Positions 6,287 through 13,332 are shown, counted from the stretch's first letter. The stretch: DNA of 27,058 nt from a virus (IMGVR_UViG_3300042295_000140:1-27058), one strand, 5' to 3'. Translations and numbers: made by a program. Notes: a model not told the origin generated them from the sequence alone.

Positions 6287-7843
6287 TCAATTATCGGCAA
6301 GGAACTGACGCAGGCTCGTTAGATCCAGCGGAAGTTGGCCCTTTGCGTCATATTGCCCGTCAATAAAGGCTTCGCTGATTTTCCTCTTCTGAATCAGCAT
6401 GTCGTATTGACGCTCTTCGATAGTCCCCTTACAAAACATTGAATCGATAACAATCGTTTCATGCTTAGAAGAAGTCCTATCGATACGGGCCACTCGCTGT
6501 GCGAAAGAACCCGCAGACCATGGAAGGTCATAACTAATCAAATGAGTACCGGAGTCTAGGTTTACACCATAGGCTCCTGCATCGCTTGATAAGAAAACCC
6601 GACAAGAATAGTCGGAATTAAACTTAACTATACGCTCGTCTCTAACACTGGAGGGAACGTCCCCCGAGATAAGAGTGTGTCCATACTTGGCTTTTTTCAA
6701 CTCTGCTGAAATGATTGCCAGCATCGCCTTGAAGCCCGAGAAGATCACGACCTTGTTCATAGGGTCCTCTGACAAGATGTCGTTAACTGTCTCCATTAAC
6801 GCAACTAATTTGGTTGACGTAGAAGGAGCCTTATCTAAGCGGCCCGACTCCTTCAACTCCGAAGCGTATTGAGAACCTCCTTTGGACTCCTCGTCATCAA
6901 AGTCAGAAGCACTTTTGAGAAGGAGAGCCGGATGGTCGCATAGGAGGCGCATCGCAGTGACCCGGGACATAATCATCCCCTTGAACTGGTTAGCAGCCTC
7001 ATCGTCACCACGACCATAATTAGCCAGCAGATCAAATCCACCCATACCCGCCGCCATAGCCATATCGATAAGATCAATAAGATCAAGTTTGATTTCATCG
7101 TAAAGTTTCTTGCTCCAGTCATCCAGCGGAGTCGGGGTCTCCAACGTAAGGACTTTGGGAAGAAATTCAGCGATATCAGATCGACTGCGTCGGAACATTG
7201 ACTCAGTCAAGGCTGACGCAAGAGTATCTAAGTTTTTATAAAACTTCGGTCGGCCCCAATTGTCCCGGGTAATGAATGTCCTGTCGAACTTATGGAAGGA
7301 CCCGAGAACGTCAGGGTCTACGAACTCCATAATGGAGAACAGTTCTTCAGGACGGTTCTCTACAGGCTGTCCCGACATACCAAACCGGTAGTCGGTATGT
7401 TTACCAAGAGCCTTCATGTGGCGAGACTTCTTGGCCTTGAAACTCTTAATGTTTGTGATTTCGTCAGCGATGATGAAGTCGATTGGAAGATACTCCTGAA
7501 TCAGATCCCAATCGTGGATAAGAGCCTCATAGTTAAGAATTGTGTATCGATACATATGGGCTTGCTTGTATTGAGCGGTCCTCTGCTTCTTGTTACCGTC
7601 AATGACCATGACACTAGGCTTTGCCCAATACTCAATTTCACGCTTCCACTGAAACTTGGTTGAGTTCTGAACAAACACAGCACCAGCGATGATCTTCCGC
7701 TCGGCGGCCAATTTCTCCACGGTTTCAATAGCCGTGCGAGTCTTTCCCGAACCCATAGTCATGGCTAGTAGCAGGCTCCCACGATGGAGAGCCTGCTCAA
7801 TTGCTTCCTCTTGATAAGGACGAAGAGGGGGAAGTTCAGTCAT
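6287..7843 (-). CDS. SNF2-family DEAD-like helicase/ATPase
   Basis: From ATG 7843 the protein has 518 residues with both RecA-like lobes. Lobe 1 has the Q-like LRPYQEEAIEQAL, Walker A MGSGKT (30-35), motif II ADEIT (126-130; DEIT instead of DEAH) and motif III RFGMSGQPVENRPEELFSIM (153-172), typical of SNF2 proteins. Lobe 2 has VVIFSGF, DAGAYGVNLDSGTHLISYDL and the arginine finger motif QRVARIDRTS (about 449-458). Phage SNF2 proteins translocate on double-stranded DNA, remodelling bound proteins or replication intermediates. The frame extends 50 residues upstream, but that part overlaps another convincing small gene, so I take the ATG overlapping its stop codon. A linker between the lobes (SDFDDEESKGGSQYA) is acidic. 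Confidence 0.88.
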   Translation of the reverse strand: MTELPPLRPYQEEAIEQALHRGSLLLAMTMGSGKTRTAIETVEKLAAERKIIAGAVFVQNSTKFQWKREIEYWAKPSVMVIDGNKKQRTAQYKQAHMYRYTILNYEALIHDWDLIQEYLPIDFIIADEITNIKSFKAKKSRHMKALGKHTDYRFGMSGQPVENRPEELFSIMEFVDPDVLGSFHKFDRTFITRDNWGRPKFYKNLDTLASALTESMFRRSRSDIAEFLPKVLTLETPTPLDDWSKKLYDEIKLDLIDLIDMAMAAGMGGFDLLANYGRGDDEAANQFKGMIMSRVTAMRLLCDHPALLLKSASDFDDEESKGGSQYASELKESGRLDKAPSTSTKLVALMETVNDILSEDPMNKVVIFSGFKAMLAIISAELKKAKYGHTLISGDVPSSVRDERIVKFNSDYSCRVFLSSDAGAYGVNLDSGTHLISYDLPWSAGSFAQRVARIDRTSSKHETIVIDSMFCKGTIEERQYDMLIQKRKISEAFIDGQYDAKGQLPLDLTSLRQFLADN

Positions 7844-8015
7844 TGATCCAAAGTCGAATACCGGGGACGCAAGGGTCCCACCCGTCTTCCCATGCCTGTT
7901 CTTCTTCCTTGGTATTAGGAAGCCCTTCATGGGTAACACACGTTGCGTCGGAACAGTAACCCTTATCAATTCCGTACTGAATCCATTCATCAATGGTCAT
8001 TTCAATTCCGCTCAT
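7836..8015 (-). CDS. Small conserved phage protein (EWI..GI.KGYC family)
   Basis: This 59-residue protein reads MSGIEMTIDEWIQYGIDKGY, then CSDATCVTHEGLPNTKEEEQ and WEDGWDPCVPGIRLWIND. I associate the pattern EWI..GI..GYC....C.THEG.P.T..E...WE.G.DPC with a small protein family of unknown function that recurs in actinobacteriophages. Cys21, Cys26, His29 and Cys49 could bind a metal or form disulphides. The start may be ATG 8015 (14-bp overlap with the upstream gene, GAGGAAG upstream) or ATG 8000, one base after the upstream TGA. The stop overlaps the start of the SNF2 ATPase. It has been hidden by the longer overlapping helicase frame. Confidence 0.72.
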   Translation of the reverse strand: MSGIEMTIDEWIQYGIDKGYCSDATCVTHEGLPNTKEEEQAWEDGWDPCVPGIRLWIND

Positions 8016-8235
8016 TTTTCCACTTCCTCATGTTATAAAAGTTCATAGACCACCACATGAATGACATAGCAATGAATCCGGGTTTCCCGTAAATAAGGCT
8101 GTACACAAACCACGGGACAGAGTGCGTTAATACAATGGCCCACCCCCACCACAACTTCTTACCGACAAACCACATTCCTGTGATGCCAATTAGTTCGAAG
8201 AAGAATAGGACCCAAGTCCAAGTGTTTTCAGCCAC
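8002..8235 (-). CDS. Small membrane protein, three helices
   Basis: The 77-residue protein is dominated by hydrophobic and aromatic residues: WTWVLFFFELIGITGMWFVG (6-25), WWGWAIVLTHSVPWFVYSLIYG (29-50) and FIAMSFMWWSMNFYNMRKW (54-72), with positively charged residues at the C-terminus. Three membrane-spanning segments are likely. The final segment, FxxMSxMWWxxNxYNxRKW, resembles the end of PnuC-type nicotinamide riboside transporters, and similar short proteins occur in many actinophages, but it is far too short to be a full transporter. The function is unknown. The start overlaps the stop of the upstream gene by 8 bp. Confidence 0.68.
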   Translation of the reverse strand: MAENTWTWVLFFFELIGITGMWFVGKKLWWGWAIVLTHSVPWFVYSLIYGKPGFIAMSFMWWSMNFYNMRKWKNERN

Positions 8236-8401
8236 GGTTTAGTGGGGGAAGGATAGTAATAACACCTTCAATGTGAATAGCAAGAAACTTAGCGAAGTCT
8301 TCCTTACCTTCGGGAGAGTGCATATCGTATGCACGTCCAACCAAGGTATCCCAGCGGCGTGAGTTTACATATTCGTGTACTGCTTCTTCAATAGTATTCA
8401 T
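8228..8401 (-). CDS. Small hypothetical protein, 57 aa
   Basis: The product begins MNTIEEAVHEYVNSRRWDTL and continues GRAYDMHSPEGKEDFAKFLA to a hydrophobic end. It is predicted to be helical; I do not recognise it. The ATG at 8401 is chosen over a start 36 bases upstream because GAGGA lies 5 nt before it and the upstream extension would overlap the preceding gene. The preceding gene's stop lies one base before this ATG. The C-terminal IEGVITILPPL could be a strand or membrane-proximal segment. Confidence 0.6.
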   Translation of the reverse strand: MNTIEEAVHEYVNSRRWDTLVGRAYDMHSPEGKEDFAKFLAIHIEGVITILPPLNRG

Positions 8402-8402
8402 A

Positions 8403-8633
8403 TCAGTCCTCAGGAATGATCGTAGGGAAGGGGACACTATCCGTGTCCCGCATTACATAGATACCAGCAATAGTGTGGTTACCACATTGGCAACACAGTT
8501 CAAGCGGGTATCCGGGCGCAGTAGCAGGTATTGAATAGGAGACTGGTACCCACTCTCCGTCATCAGTTTCAGCCCACTCGGCAGTTTCGTAAACCCAACA
8601 AGGGTCACAAATAGGTTGGCGTGCTCTGCTCAT
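8403..8633 (-). CDS. Small cysteine-pair protein, 76 aa
   Basis: The protein has an N-terminal pair CDPC (9-12), an acidic middle region (ETAEWAETDDGEWVPVSYS) and a second cluster ELCCQCGNHT (46-54). Cys9, Cys12, Cys47 or Cys48 and Cys50 are spaced like a zinc-binding pair of knuckles, followed by a strand AGIYVMRD. A small zinc-binding fold is therefore likely. I know no specific function, though cysteine-pair proteins of this size are common beside phage primases. AGGAG lies 4 nt before the ATG. The primase gene ends 7 bp upstream. Confidence 0.6.
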   Translation of the reverse strand: MSRARQPICDPCWVYETAEWAETDDGEWVPVSYSIPATAPGYPLELCCQCGNHTIAGIYVMRDTDSVPFPTIIPED

Positions 8634-8640
8634 CAGTCTC

Positions 8641-9543
8641 CTAGTGATTAGTCAGGTTAAGTGAAATACTGCGATGCCAAGCGGCGAGTAGGTCCTCATC
8701 GGACACTACGTCTCCGGGGTCTTTTACATCAAGCCCGTTGTAGTCAAAGTCGAATACAACGCAACCTTTCTTTGTAAGGCGCTTGTGTAGCAGATCCGTG
8801 GCTCGTTTACCAACGGAATCGTTGTCCATTGCAGAAATTACATAGCGGAAAGTTCGTGATAGAAGATTCATCTGTTCCGAACTAATGGCCGCTCCAAAAC
8901 TTGATACCGCCGGGATACCGACTCCATACAGACGAACGGCATCAAGAGGGGATTCAACGATTGTTATCTTGCTCTCATTCTTGAACAAATGGAATCCAAA
9001 CAGAGTTGTTGACTTCTCCATACCAGTTGGATGGTTTAGGACGATGCCCTTCTGACGGAACTGATATCCCATTAGTTTCCCGTTAGGTGTACGGACAGGT
9101 ATTACCCATGTCTTGTTTGTACCATCCCAGCGAATTTCAAAATGATCTGCGGCATCTCGGGAAAGGTGTCGGCGCTCAAGGAGCCGGTCAGGTAAATCCG
9201 TGTAGTTCTGCAAAGACCATTCATCTACGAGAGGTCCAGTTTCCTTCTCTACAGATTTGTCCCTGTTGAACGATGAAAGCACAGACTGCTTGGATAGTTC
9301 CCATTCCAAGTCGTCGGGAACTTCACCGACAATGTCTCGGTAGAGAGTTGATAGAGATCCGGCATATCCGCAAGAGAAGCAGTGATGTACATAGGTCTTG
9401 GCGTTGATCGACCAAGATGGGTGTCCGTCTTCCTTCCCTGTTCGTGCCAAGTGCATCGGGCACTTCGCCAATAGTTCATCACCGGTCTCCCTCAGGACAT
9501 GGATATCAAGTTCGTAAAGAATACTTTCGATATCAAGCAACAT
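8641..9543 (-). CDS. DNA primase (CHC2 zinc finger plus TOPRIM)
   Basis: This 300-residue protein is a compact DnaG-type primase. The zinc-binding motif is CPMH (28-31) with HHCFSCGYAG (53-62), giving the CHC2 pattern C-x2-H...C-x2-C. A linker leads to the RNA-synthesis core with WVIPVRTPNGKLMGYQFR, then TOPRIM motif IVESPLDAVRL (E197) and the metal-binding AMDNDSVGKRA (D240, D242). The length is about half that of bacterial DnaG, and no separate helicase-binding domain is evident. It makes RNA primers for the polymerase encoded downstream. The start overlaps the DnaB-like helicase stop by 11 bp, so primase and helicase are probably coupled in translation and work together at the fork. Confidence 0.9.
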   Translation of the reverse strand: MLLDIESILYELDIHVLRETGDELLAKCPMHLARTGKEDGHPSWSINAKTYVHHCFSCGYAGSLSTLYRDIVGEVPDDLEWELSKQSVLSSFNRDKSVEKETGPLVDEWSLQNYTDLPDRLLERRHLSRDAADHFEIRWDGTNKTWVIPVRTPNGKLMGYQFRQKGIVLNHPTGMEKSTTLFGFHLFKNESKITIVESPLDAVRLYGVGIPAVSSFGAAISSEQMNLLSRTFRYVISAMDNDSVGKRATDLLHKRLTKKGCVVFDFDYNGLDVKDPGDVVSDEDLLAAWHRSISLNLTNH

Positions 9544-10861
9544 CTTCGTCGTCGTCCCACTGGCTATGAAGCGATGAAGGCTTAGGAGCGCTATTGGAGT
9601 TAGCGATAGGCATTTGATTATTTATCATCTGCTCGTAAGTGTTGTGATCAACCTCTTCGATAAGACCCTTGCTCCAATCAAAATTGACATACGCTTCACC
9701 CTTAGGGCTTGATCGTGAAGCAAGAACCTTGAAGCGTGACATTCCTTGGATCTGCTCGTGTGGTTCAACACCAAACACAATGTCAGAGTCCTGAGCGAAT
9801 GAGGAGGAGTATCCGATGGATTCCATCTTCAAGCCGCCCTTAGAGCGATACAGCATGGCCTGAGTGGATATCACAATAGGTATGCGTGCTGTCTGAGCGA
9901 GACGCTTAAATCCTCGGGTAATGCTGGTGAGAGCCTGAGGCGTTCCCTTGTCGTTACCGTTCTCGTCATCCATGAGATAGACACCATCGACAATTACTAG
10001 AGCAGGTTGATACTGCTGGATCTTTGCCTGCACACCTGAGACGGTGATAGCGCTAGTTATGTCGCTGGTAATAGTGAACCCTTCCATCTCCTTACGGAGA
10101 CCCAGTACTTTCTTTATCTTCGATTCCTCAATCGGATCGAAAGTTCCTGTAAGGATCTTTGTAAGCCCTACTCCTGAGATTAGAGAAACAAGTCGGTCTT
10201 CCTGTTCTTCGGTACCCATTTCGAAAGTAACAAACAGAATACGATTCCCATTACGGTGAGCATTAAAAGCCAGTTTGAGAAGAATGCTTGACTTACCGGC
10301 TTTAGGAGTTCCGACCATGGTAATCAGTTGCTCAGGTTGTAATCCTCCAGTAAGTCGATCAATACCATCAAGTCCTGTAGTGATACCTCTGAGATAACCG
10401 GGATTATCACGACGATCAATAAGTCGATCCATGATGCGACTTTGGGACAAGAAGAAATCTGTGTCCCGACCTTGTGAGATCTCATGGGCAGCATCAGCCA
10501 ATCCTTGGCGAATGATCCCTTCTAGATCGTCACCAATTTCAGGCCCTTCTTCTTCGTTCAGTCGATTGACATATTCCTGCATCGCATTGGTAAGAATTAC
10601 CTTCTTGCGATCCTGCTTGAGTTGGTTCAGGTAATAATCAACAGGCTCTGAGTAATCAACAAACTCATATGTCGGATAAGCCTTGTGAACTACATCCTCG
10701 GACGGTGGCTTGCCGTACTTCTTGTAATGCCCAATAACCATGTCCCAAATCTGAGCATGTCGATCATCGGGAAAGAAGTCGTCAGAGATCTTAGATTCAA
10801 TAAACGGGAGTAATTCCCCTTCAAGAACAATCTTAGAAAGGCAAGCGTTCTGAGTGTCCAC
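9533..10861 (-). CDS. DnaB-like replicative helicase
   Basis: The 442-residue protein has a DnaB-type N-terminal helical domain (about 1-100) and a RecA-like ATPase core. Walker A is GTPKAGKS (184-191), the H1a motif is VTFEMG (211-216), Walker B is ALVIVDGVYLM (287-297), and a later Gln-containing motif is IVISTQAM (329-336). ASRSSPKGEAYVNFDW (381-396) corresponds to the arginine-finger region. It should form a hexamer that unwinds the fork, loaded by the DnaC-like protein encoded two genes upstream. The C-terminal 40 residues are disordered and acidic (SQWDDDEDVA), perhaps a contact site for primase or SSB. The stop overlaps the primase start. Confidence 0.92.
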   Translation of the reverse strand: MDTQNACLSKIVLEGELLPFIESKISDDFFPDDRHAQIWDMVIGHYKKYGKPPSEDVVHKAYPTYEFVDYSEPVDYYLNQLKQDRKKVILTNAMQEYVNRLNEEEGPEIGDDLEGIIRQGLADAAHEISQGRDTDFFLSQSRIMDRLIDRRDNPGYLRGITTGLDGIDRLTGGLQPEQLITMVGTPKAGKSSILLKLAFNAHRNGNRILFVTFEMGTEEQEDRLVSLISGVGLTKILTGTFDPIEESKIKKVLGLRKEMEGFTITSDITSAITVSGVQAKIQQYQPALVIVDGVYLMDDENGNDKGTPQALTSITRGFKRLAQTARIPIVISTQAMLYRSKGGLKMESIGYSSSFAQDSDIVFGVEPHEQIQGMSRFKVLASRSSPKGEAYVNFDWSKGLIEEVDHNTYEQMINNQMPIANSNSAPKPSSLHSQWDDDEDVA

Positions 10862-11296
10862 TTAGAACATGCCCCCGTACTGAGTCTCATACGCACGGAT
10901 GCCATATCGATCAAGACGTTCAGGTACAGAGTCAACGACGTGATGGACGTTAGGTCTCCAAGAGAGCGACTCGCAGAACATGTCGAATTCGCTGTAATCG
11001 CAAGCCGATACACGGACCTCGTACTTCTCTAACCAATCGGCAGCCATGTCACCGACCTCAGGAGCAAGGAATGTGACGACATCGACAGGGGTGTTCAGTC
11101 GGTAAGCCTTGTCGTTGATGACCTTGATGGCTTGCTTATTCCAACCCCAATTGTCAGCGGAGACCCATTCGGTTTCTTTGTGCTGTCGAACAATTCCCGA
11201 ACGATGAACTTCGGGGGGAGGAACCTGAGCGAGGATTCCCTCAAGAACAACAATGATTCTGTTGTCCATCCATGTTGCAATGTCGCCATTTTCCAT
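10862..11296 (-). CDS. HAD-like protein with degenerate active site
   Basis: This 144-residue protein has a layout reminiscent of small HAD phosphatases: an N-terminal strand RIIVVLEGIL (13-22) where an active enzyme has DxDG(V/I)L, a second strand VDVVTFLAP (71-79) where LT(A/S) is expected, and a third HHVVDSVPERLDRYGI resembling the distal D(D/S) loop. Both catalytic aspartates of motif I are replaced (Leu and Glu), so it may be a pseudoenzyme. A structure-based search is needed to confirm the fold, and an unrelated alpha/beta fold remains possible. It lies between the helicase loader and the replicative helicase, with a one-base overlap upstream (TAATG) and no gap downstream, which hints at a role in helicase loading or regulation. 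Confidence 0.42.
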   Translation of the reverse strand: MENGDIATWMDNRIIVVLEGILAQVPPPEVHRSGIVRQHKETEWVSADNWGWNKQAIKVINDKAYRLNTPVDVVTFLAPEVGDMAADWLEKYEVRVSACDYSEFDMFCESLSWRPNVHHVVDSVPERLDRYGIRAYETQYGGMF

Positions 11297-11865
11297 TAGA
11301 GGTTCCTCGCATCAAGCCGGATCGTCATGCTGTTGCGTTCTACCACAGATCGGAAGCCCAATGGCAAATTGTCCCAAAGACCGCTCTGACATGCGATTAC
11401 GTTAGGAAGTCGTTTGTTCTCTCGCAGTCGGAGAAGATTCTCAACTTCGTACGTCTGCATTGGTGTGTACCCACGACCAACGTCATCAAGAAATAGGAAA
11501 GGTGATTCTTTCATGTTCCAAAAGGATCGTTCCCACTCGGTGTACTCCTTCCAAAGAGCATCGTCCCGTGCGTATTTCTGAGTCATCTCTTCCATGCGCC
11601 ACAAGTTACGAAGATCAGCAAGGAAGTCATACTCGGTCCAGTAGAACATCTCTGTTCTGTTCACCTTGTGGATCTGCTTAAGAATCTCAATACCAGTAGT
11701 GGTCTTCCCACAACCGGCTGTCCCAAGCATGAGAATACCTACGCCGCTTTCCCATCCTGCCGAAAGAAGATATTCCTGAACTAGTTCGTTAGAGGTGATA
11801 TCGATACTTATCGTCTTAGGAATACTGGAGCCGGGAATGAACTGGTTCTCTCCTGAACGAATCAT
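11296..11865 (-). CDS. DnaC-like AAA+ helicase loader
   Basis: This 189-residue ATPase has Walker A LGTAGCGKTT (47-56), Walker B SPFLFLDDVGRG (121-132), a sensor-like strand NVIACQSG (155-162) and a C-terminal arginine-containing segment FRSVVERNSMTIRLDARN resembling the DnaC/IstB sensor 2 region. It lacks the long N-terminal helicase-binding domain of E. coli DnaC, so partner contact may be made by the small protein encoded just upstream. It should load the DnaB-like hexamer onto origin DNA opened by the initiator. Its ATG overlaps the stop of that small gene (ATGA). The gene order initiator, loader, helicase follows the functional order of assembly and recalls the O-P order of lambda. Confidence 0.82.
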   Translation of the reverse strand: MIRSGENQFIPGSSIPKTISIDITSNELVQEYLLSAGWESGVGILMLGTAGCGKTTTGIEILKQIHKVNRTEMFYWTEYDFLADLRNLWRMEEMTQKYARDDALWKEYTEWERSFWNMKESPFLFLDDVGRGYTPMQTYEVENLLRLRENKRLPNVIACQSGLWDNLPLGFRSVVERNSMTIRLDARNL

Positions 11866-12029
11866 CTAGCCCTCGCATTAAGAAATTGAATCTCTGCACG
11901 CATAGCGTTTATGTCTTCTCTCATTCGATCAATCTCATTAGCGGCTCGGCACCGCACGCAGAGGAATCCATCACGATGGGAGTTTCCATCGTGGTTACGG
12001 AGTTCCCAAACAATGTCTTCGCCGTTCAT
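11862..12029 (-). CDS. Small coiled-coil CxxC protein, 55 aa
   Basis: This 55-residue protein reads MNGEDIVWELRNHDGNSHRD, then GFLCVRCRAANEIDRMREDI and NAMRAEIQFLNARAR. It has one CxxC pair (24-27; His13 or His18 could complete a metal site) followed by a charged helix of about 28 residues with coiled-coil character. The gene shares ATGA overlaps with both neighbours, the initiator upstream and the DnaC-like loader downstream, and GAGAGGA is 7 nt before the ATG. No family is recognised. It could bridge initiator and loader or replace the N-terminal domain missing from the loader. That is inference from position only. Confidence 0.72.
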   Translation of the reverse strand: MNGEDIVWELRNHDGNSHRDGFLCVRCRAANEIDRMREDINAMRAEIQFLNARAR

Positions 12030-13075
12030 CGATTCATCCTCTCTCGGAATCGTTCTAGTTCGGACTTGTCATCATTTGCAACAGAGGGCTTTTCTGAAGT
12101 CTGAGTAGCGATCTTCTGCAAGCGTCCTCGGTTATACCAAAAGTCTTTCCACAGTTCGTCAGCCTTGAGAGGAACCTGACCTGAATCGATCAGCCGGAAG
12201 AAGATATCGATCATCTCTGAAATCTGCTCTTCAGAGTGAGTCTCCAGCAGAGATTTCATACGGGCCTGAAATATCTTCTGAACCGACCAATCGACTGCGA
12301 TGTTCAGGCGCTTCTCCCGAGCAACCATCCAACACTTGTGGAACTGCTGGGTCAAACGCATGTTCGGTCCATAAACCGGGGCAGGCTTCTCCTTCGCTTC
12401 CCTAGGTACTGAGAAGTCGTCAACCTCTACCTTCGACCGAGTCGGCTTTGATCGTGATTCTTTAGGAGCACTCCACTCATCTTCGTATCTCATTGAGTCC
12501 TCTGTCTGTGTAGGAGAGATCGAAGATCTCGATCTATCCGTAAGGAGTTGGGTTCCCTCTCGGGTATATACATGGGTATGTAGGGCATTTCCGCAGGTCA
12601 CAGCGTTGTCAATGTGACCACTCGTCACATGAATGTGACCACACGTCACATCAATGTGACCACTAGTCACATTTTCATCCAATTCTTCAATGGTATTTGG
12701 AACCTGTGTGTAGACCATATCTTGACGATCTTCGTACCACTGTTTGCACTCTTCCATGACGTGTACCGGTATTCCGTAACCCTTGATCATGGTGAACCGC
12801 TCGTCCGCAGAGCCGTTGATATTTACTATCAGGCCCTTCTTTCGGAGGCGGGAGAGTGTCTTTCTGAGTACGTTATGAGAGATCGACATGATGTCTGCCC
12901 ACCACTCTTGGCCGTACTTAGGGAACCACGCATAAGCGTTACCCGGCTCATTCGATTTTCCCCTGAGGGCGATGAACTGAAGCACCTGATACTCAGACTG
13001 ACTGAGATCGTGCTGCTGGGACCATCCGAACGAGGTGGCTCGGACTAGGTCCAGCGTTCTGTAGGTAGGTGACAT
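12026..13075 (-). CDS. Replication initiator, winged helix, lambda O-like arrangement
   Basis: The 349-residue protein has an N-terminal winged helix-turn-helix (about 25-100) with LSQSEYQVLQFIALRGK and WWADIMSISHNVLRKTLSRL, followed by KKGLIVNI. A linker contains heptapeptide repeats VTSGHID/VTCGHIH (residues 136-160), encoded by palindromic 21-bp DNA repeats, then a disordered charged region. The helical C-terminal domain (about 238-322) is likely to bind the loader or helicase. This layout matches phage origin-binding initiators such as lambda O, in which the origin lies within the gene. It should bind the repeats, open the duplex and recruit the DnaC-like loader encoded downstream. GGAG lies 6 nt before the ATG. 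It is the first gene of the replication operon, after an intergenic region. A DnaD-like helicase loader is the main alternative. Confidence 0.75.
   Translation of the reverse strand: MSPTYRTLDLVRATSFGWSQQHDLSQSEYQVLQFIALRGKSNEPGNAYAWFPKYGQEWWADIMSISHNVLRKTLSRLRKKGLIVNINGSADERFTMIKGYGIPVHVMEECKQWYEDRQDMVYTQVPNTIEELDENVTSGHIDVTCGHIHVTSGHIDNAVTCGNALHTHVYTREGTQLLTDRSRSSISPTQTEDSMRYEDEWSAPKESRSKPTRSKVEVDDFSVPREAKEKPAPVYGPNMRLTQQFHKCWMVAREKRLNIAVDWSVQKIFQARMKSLLETHSEEQISEMIDIFFRLIDSGQVPLKADELWKDFWYNRGRLQKIATQTSEKPSVANDDKSELERFRERMNR
12611..12673. repeat. Three tandem 21-bp palindromic iterons, predicted origin
   Basis: Three direct repeats of 21 bp start at 12611, 12632 and 12653. Each is itself a palindrome: arms AATGTGAC and GTCACAT(T/G/C) around a 5-bp spacer (CACTC, CACAC, CACTA). 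The third unit has perfect 8-bp arms. A degenerate fourth copy follows at about 12586-12610, after a 6-bp offset. The 21-bp period is two helical turns, placing all copies on one face of the helix. AT-rich stretches flank the array (about 12671-12710 and 12565-12590). The repeats lie in the linker region of the initiator gene, as in lambda O, so I infer this is the replication origin and the binding site of that protein's winged helix. Confidence 0.72.
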
Positions 13076-13321
13076 TTGTTACTCCGATAGTTACGAGGGT
13101 CGCGAGTTAAGCACACTATGCGGTGGTGTGTCATTCGATCTTTCTACGGTTTCTATGTGGTACAGTCTTGTCGCACAGTACGAGTTCCGACCGTCGTTCG
13201 CTTTCCGGGCTGGGTAGGCCCTTAGCGTCAGATACGAGTTGGCCGTAATCTGTGTCCCAAGCCTTCCACAGCCTTGTGGAGGGCTTGTGGATTTCTTAGG
13301 GTACCGACTAAATTACTACTC
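13076..13321. promoter_or_regulatory. Intergenic region upstream of the replication operon
   Basis: This stretch has no convincing gene and should hold the promoter for the leftward replication operon. I see no clear -35/-10 pair on either strand and do not assign one. It contains an inverted repeat CACAC(9)GTGTG at 13112-13130, about 40 bp upstream of the initiator ATG, a possible operator. It also contains a stem of ten bases with one G-U pair and a 4-nt loop at 13261-13284. GGAG ahead of the initiator start is at about 13082-13085. The right end contains several CCACA motifs listed separately. Confidence 0.45.
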
Positions 13322-13332
13322 GTGTATCCACA
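13262..13332. promoter_or_regulatory. Cluster of CCACA motifs resembling DnaA boxes
   Basis: Four CCACA cores occur in 71 bp: CCTTCCACA (13262-13270, plus), the reverse of TGTGGAGGG (13276-13284), the reverse of TGTGGATTT (13286-13294) and GTATCCACA (13324-13332, plus). The last differs from the consensus TTATCCACA at one base; the first two pair with each other in a hairpin. Bacterial DnaA boxes are TT(A/G)TCCACA-like, so host DnaA binding is possible. The cluster overlaps the 5' part of the possible plus-strand gene. Chance occurrence cannot be excluded. Confidence 0.3.

Noticed and set aside
7844-7993. Longer N-terminal extension of the SNF2 ATPase
   Set aside because: It does not resemble helicase sequence and overlaps a convincing small gene in another frame; the ATG at 7843 coincides with that gene's stop.
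12611-12673. Palindromic repeats as a CRISPR array or transcription terminator
   Set aside because: There are no unique spacers, the units abut each other, the reading frame runs through them, and the position within an initiator gene fits iterons much better.
12614-13048. Plus-strand open frame of 144 codons across the initiator gene
   Set aside because: It is antisense to a well-supported gene, has no ribosome-binding site, and its first repeats simply reflect the palindromic iterons.
13180-13260. Possible tRNA gene in the intergenic region
   Set aside because: GTCGTTCGC looked like part of a T-arm, but no acceptor stem, D-arm or anticodon arm could be built.
13261-13284. Stem-loop with a 4-nt loop as an intrinsic terminator
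   Set aside because: No clear T-tract follows on either strand, and it does not follow a gene; it overlaps CCACA motifs that may instead be protein-binding sites.
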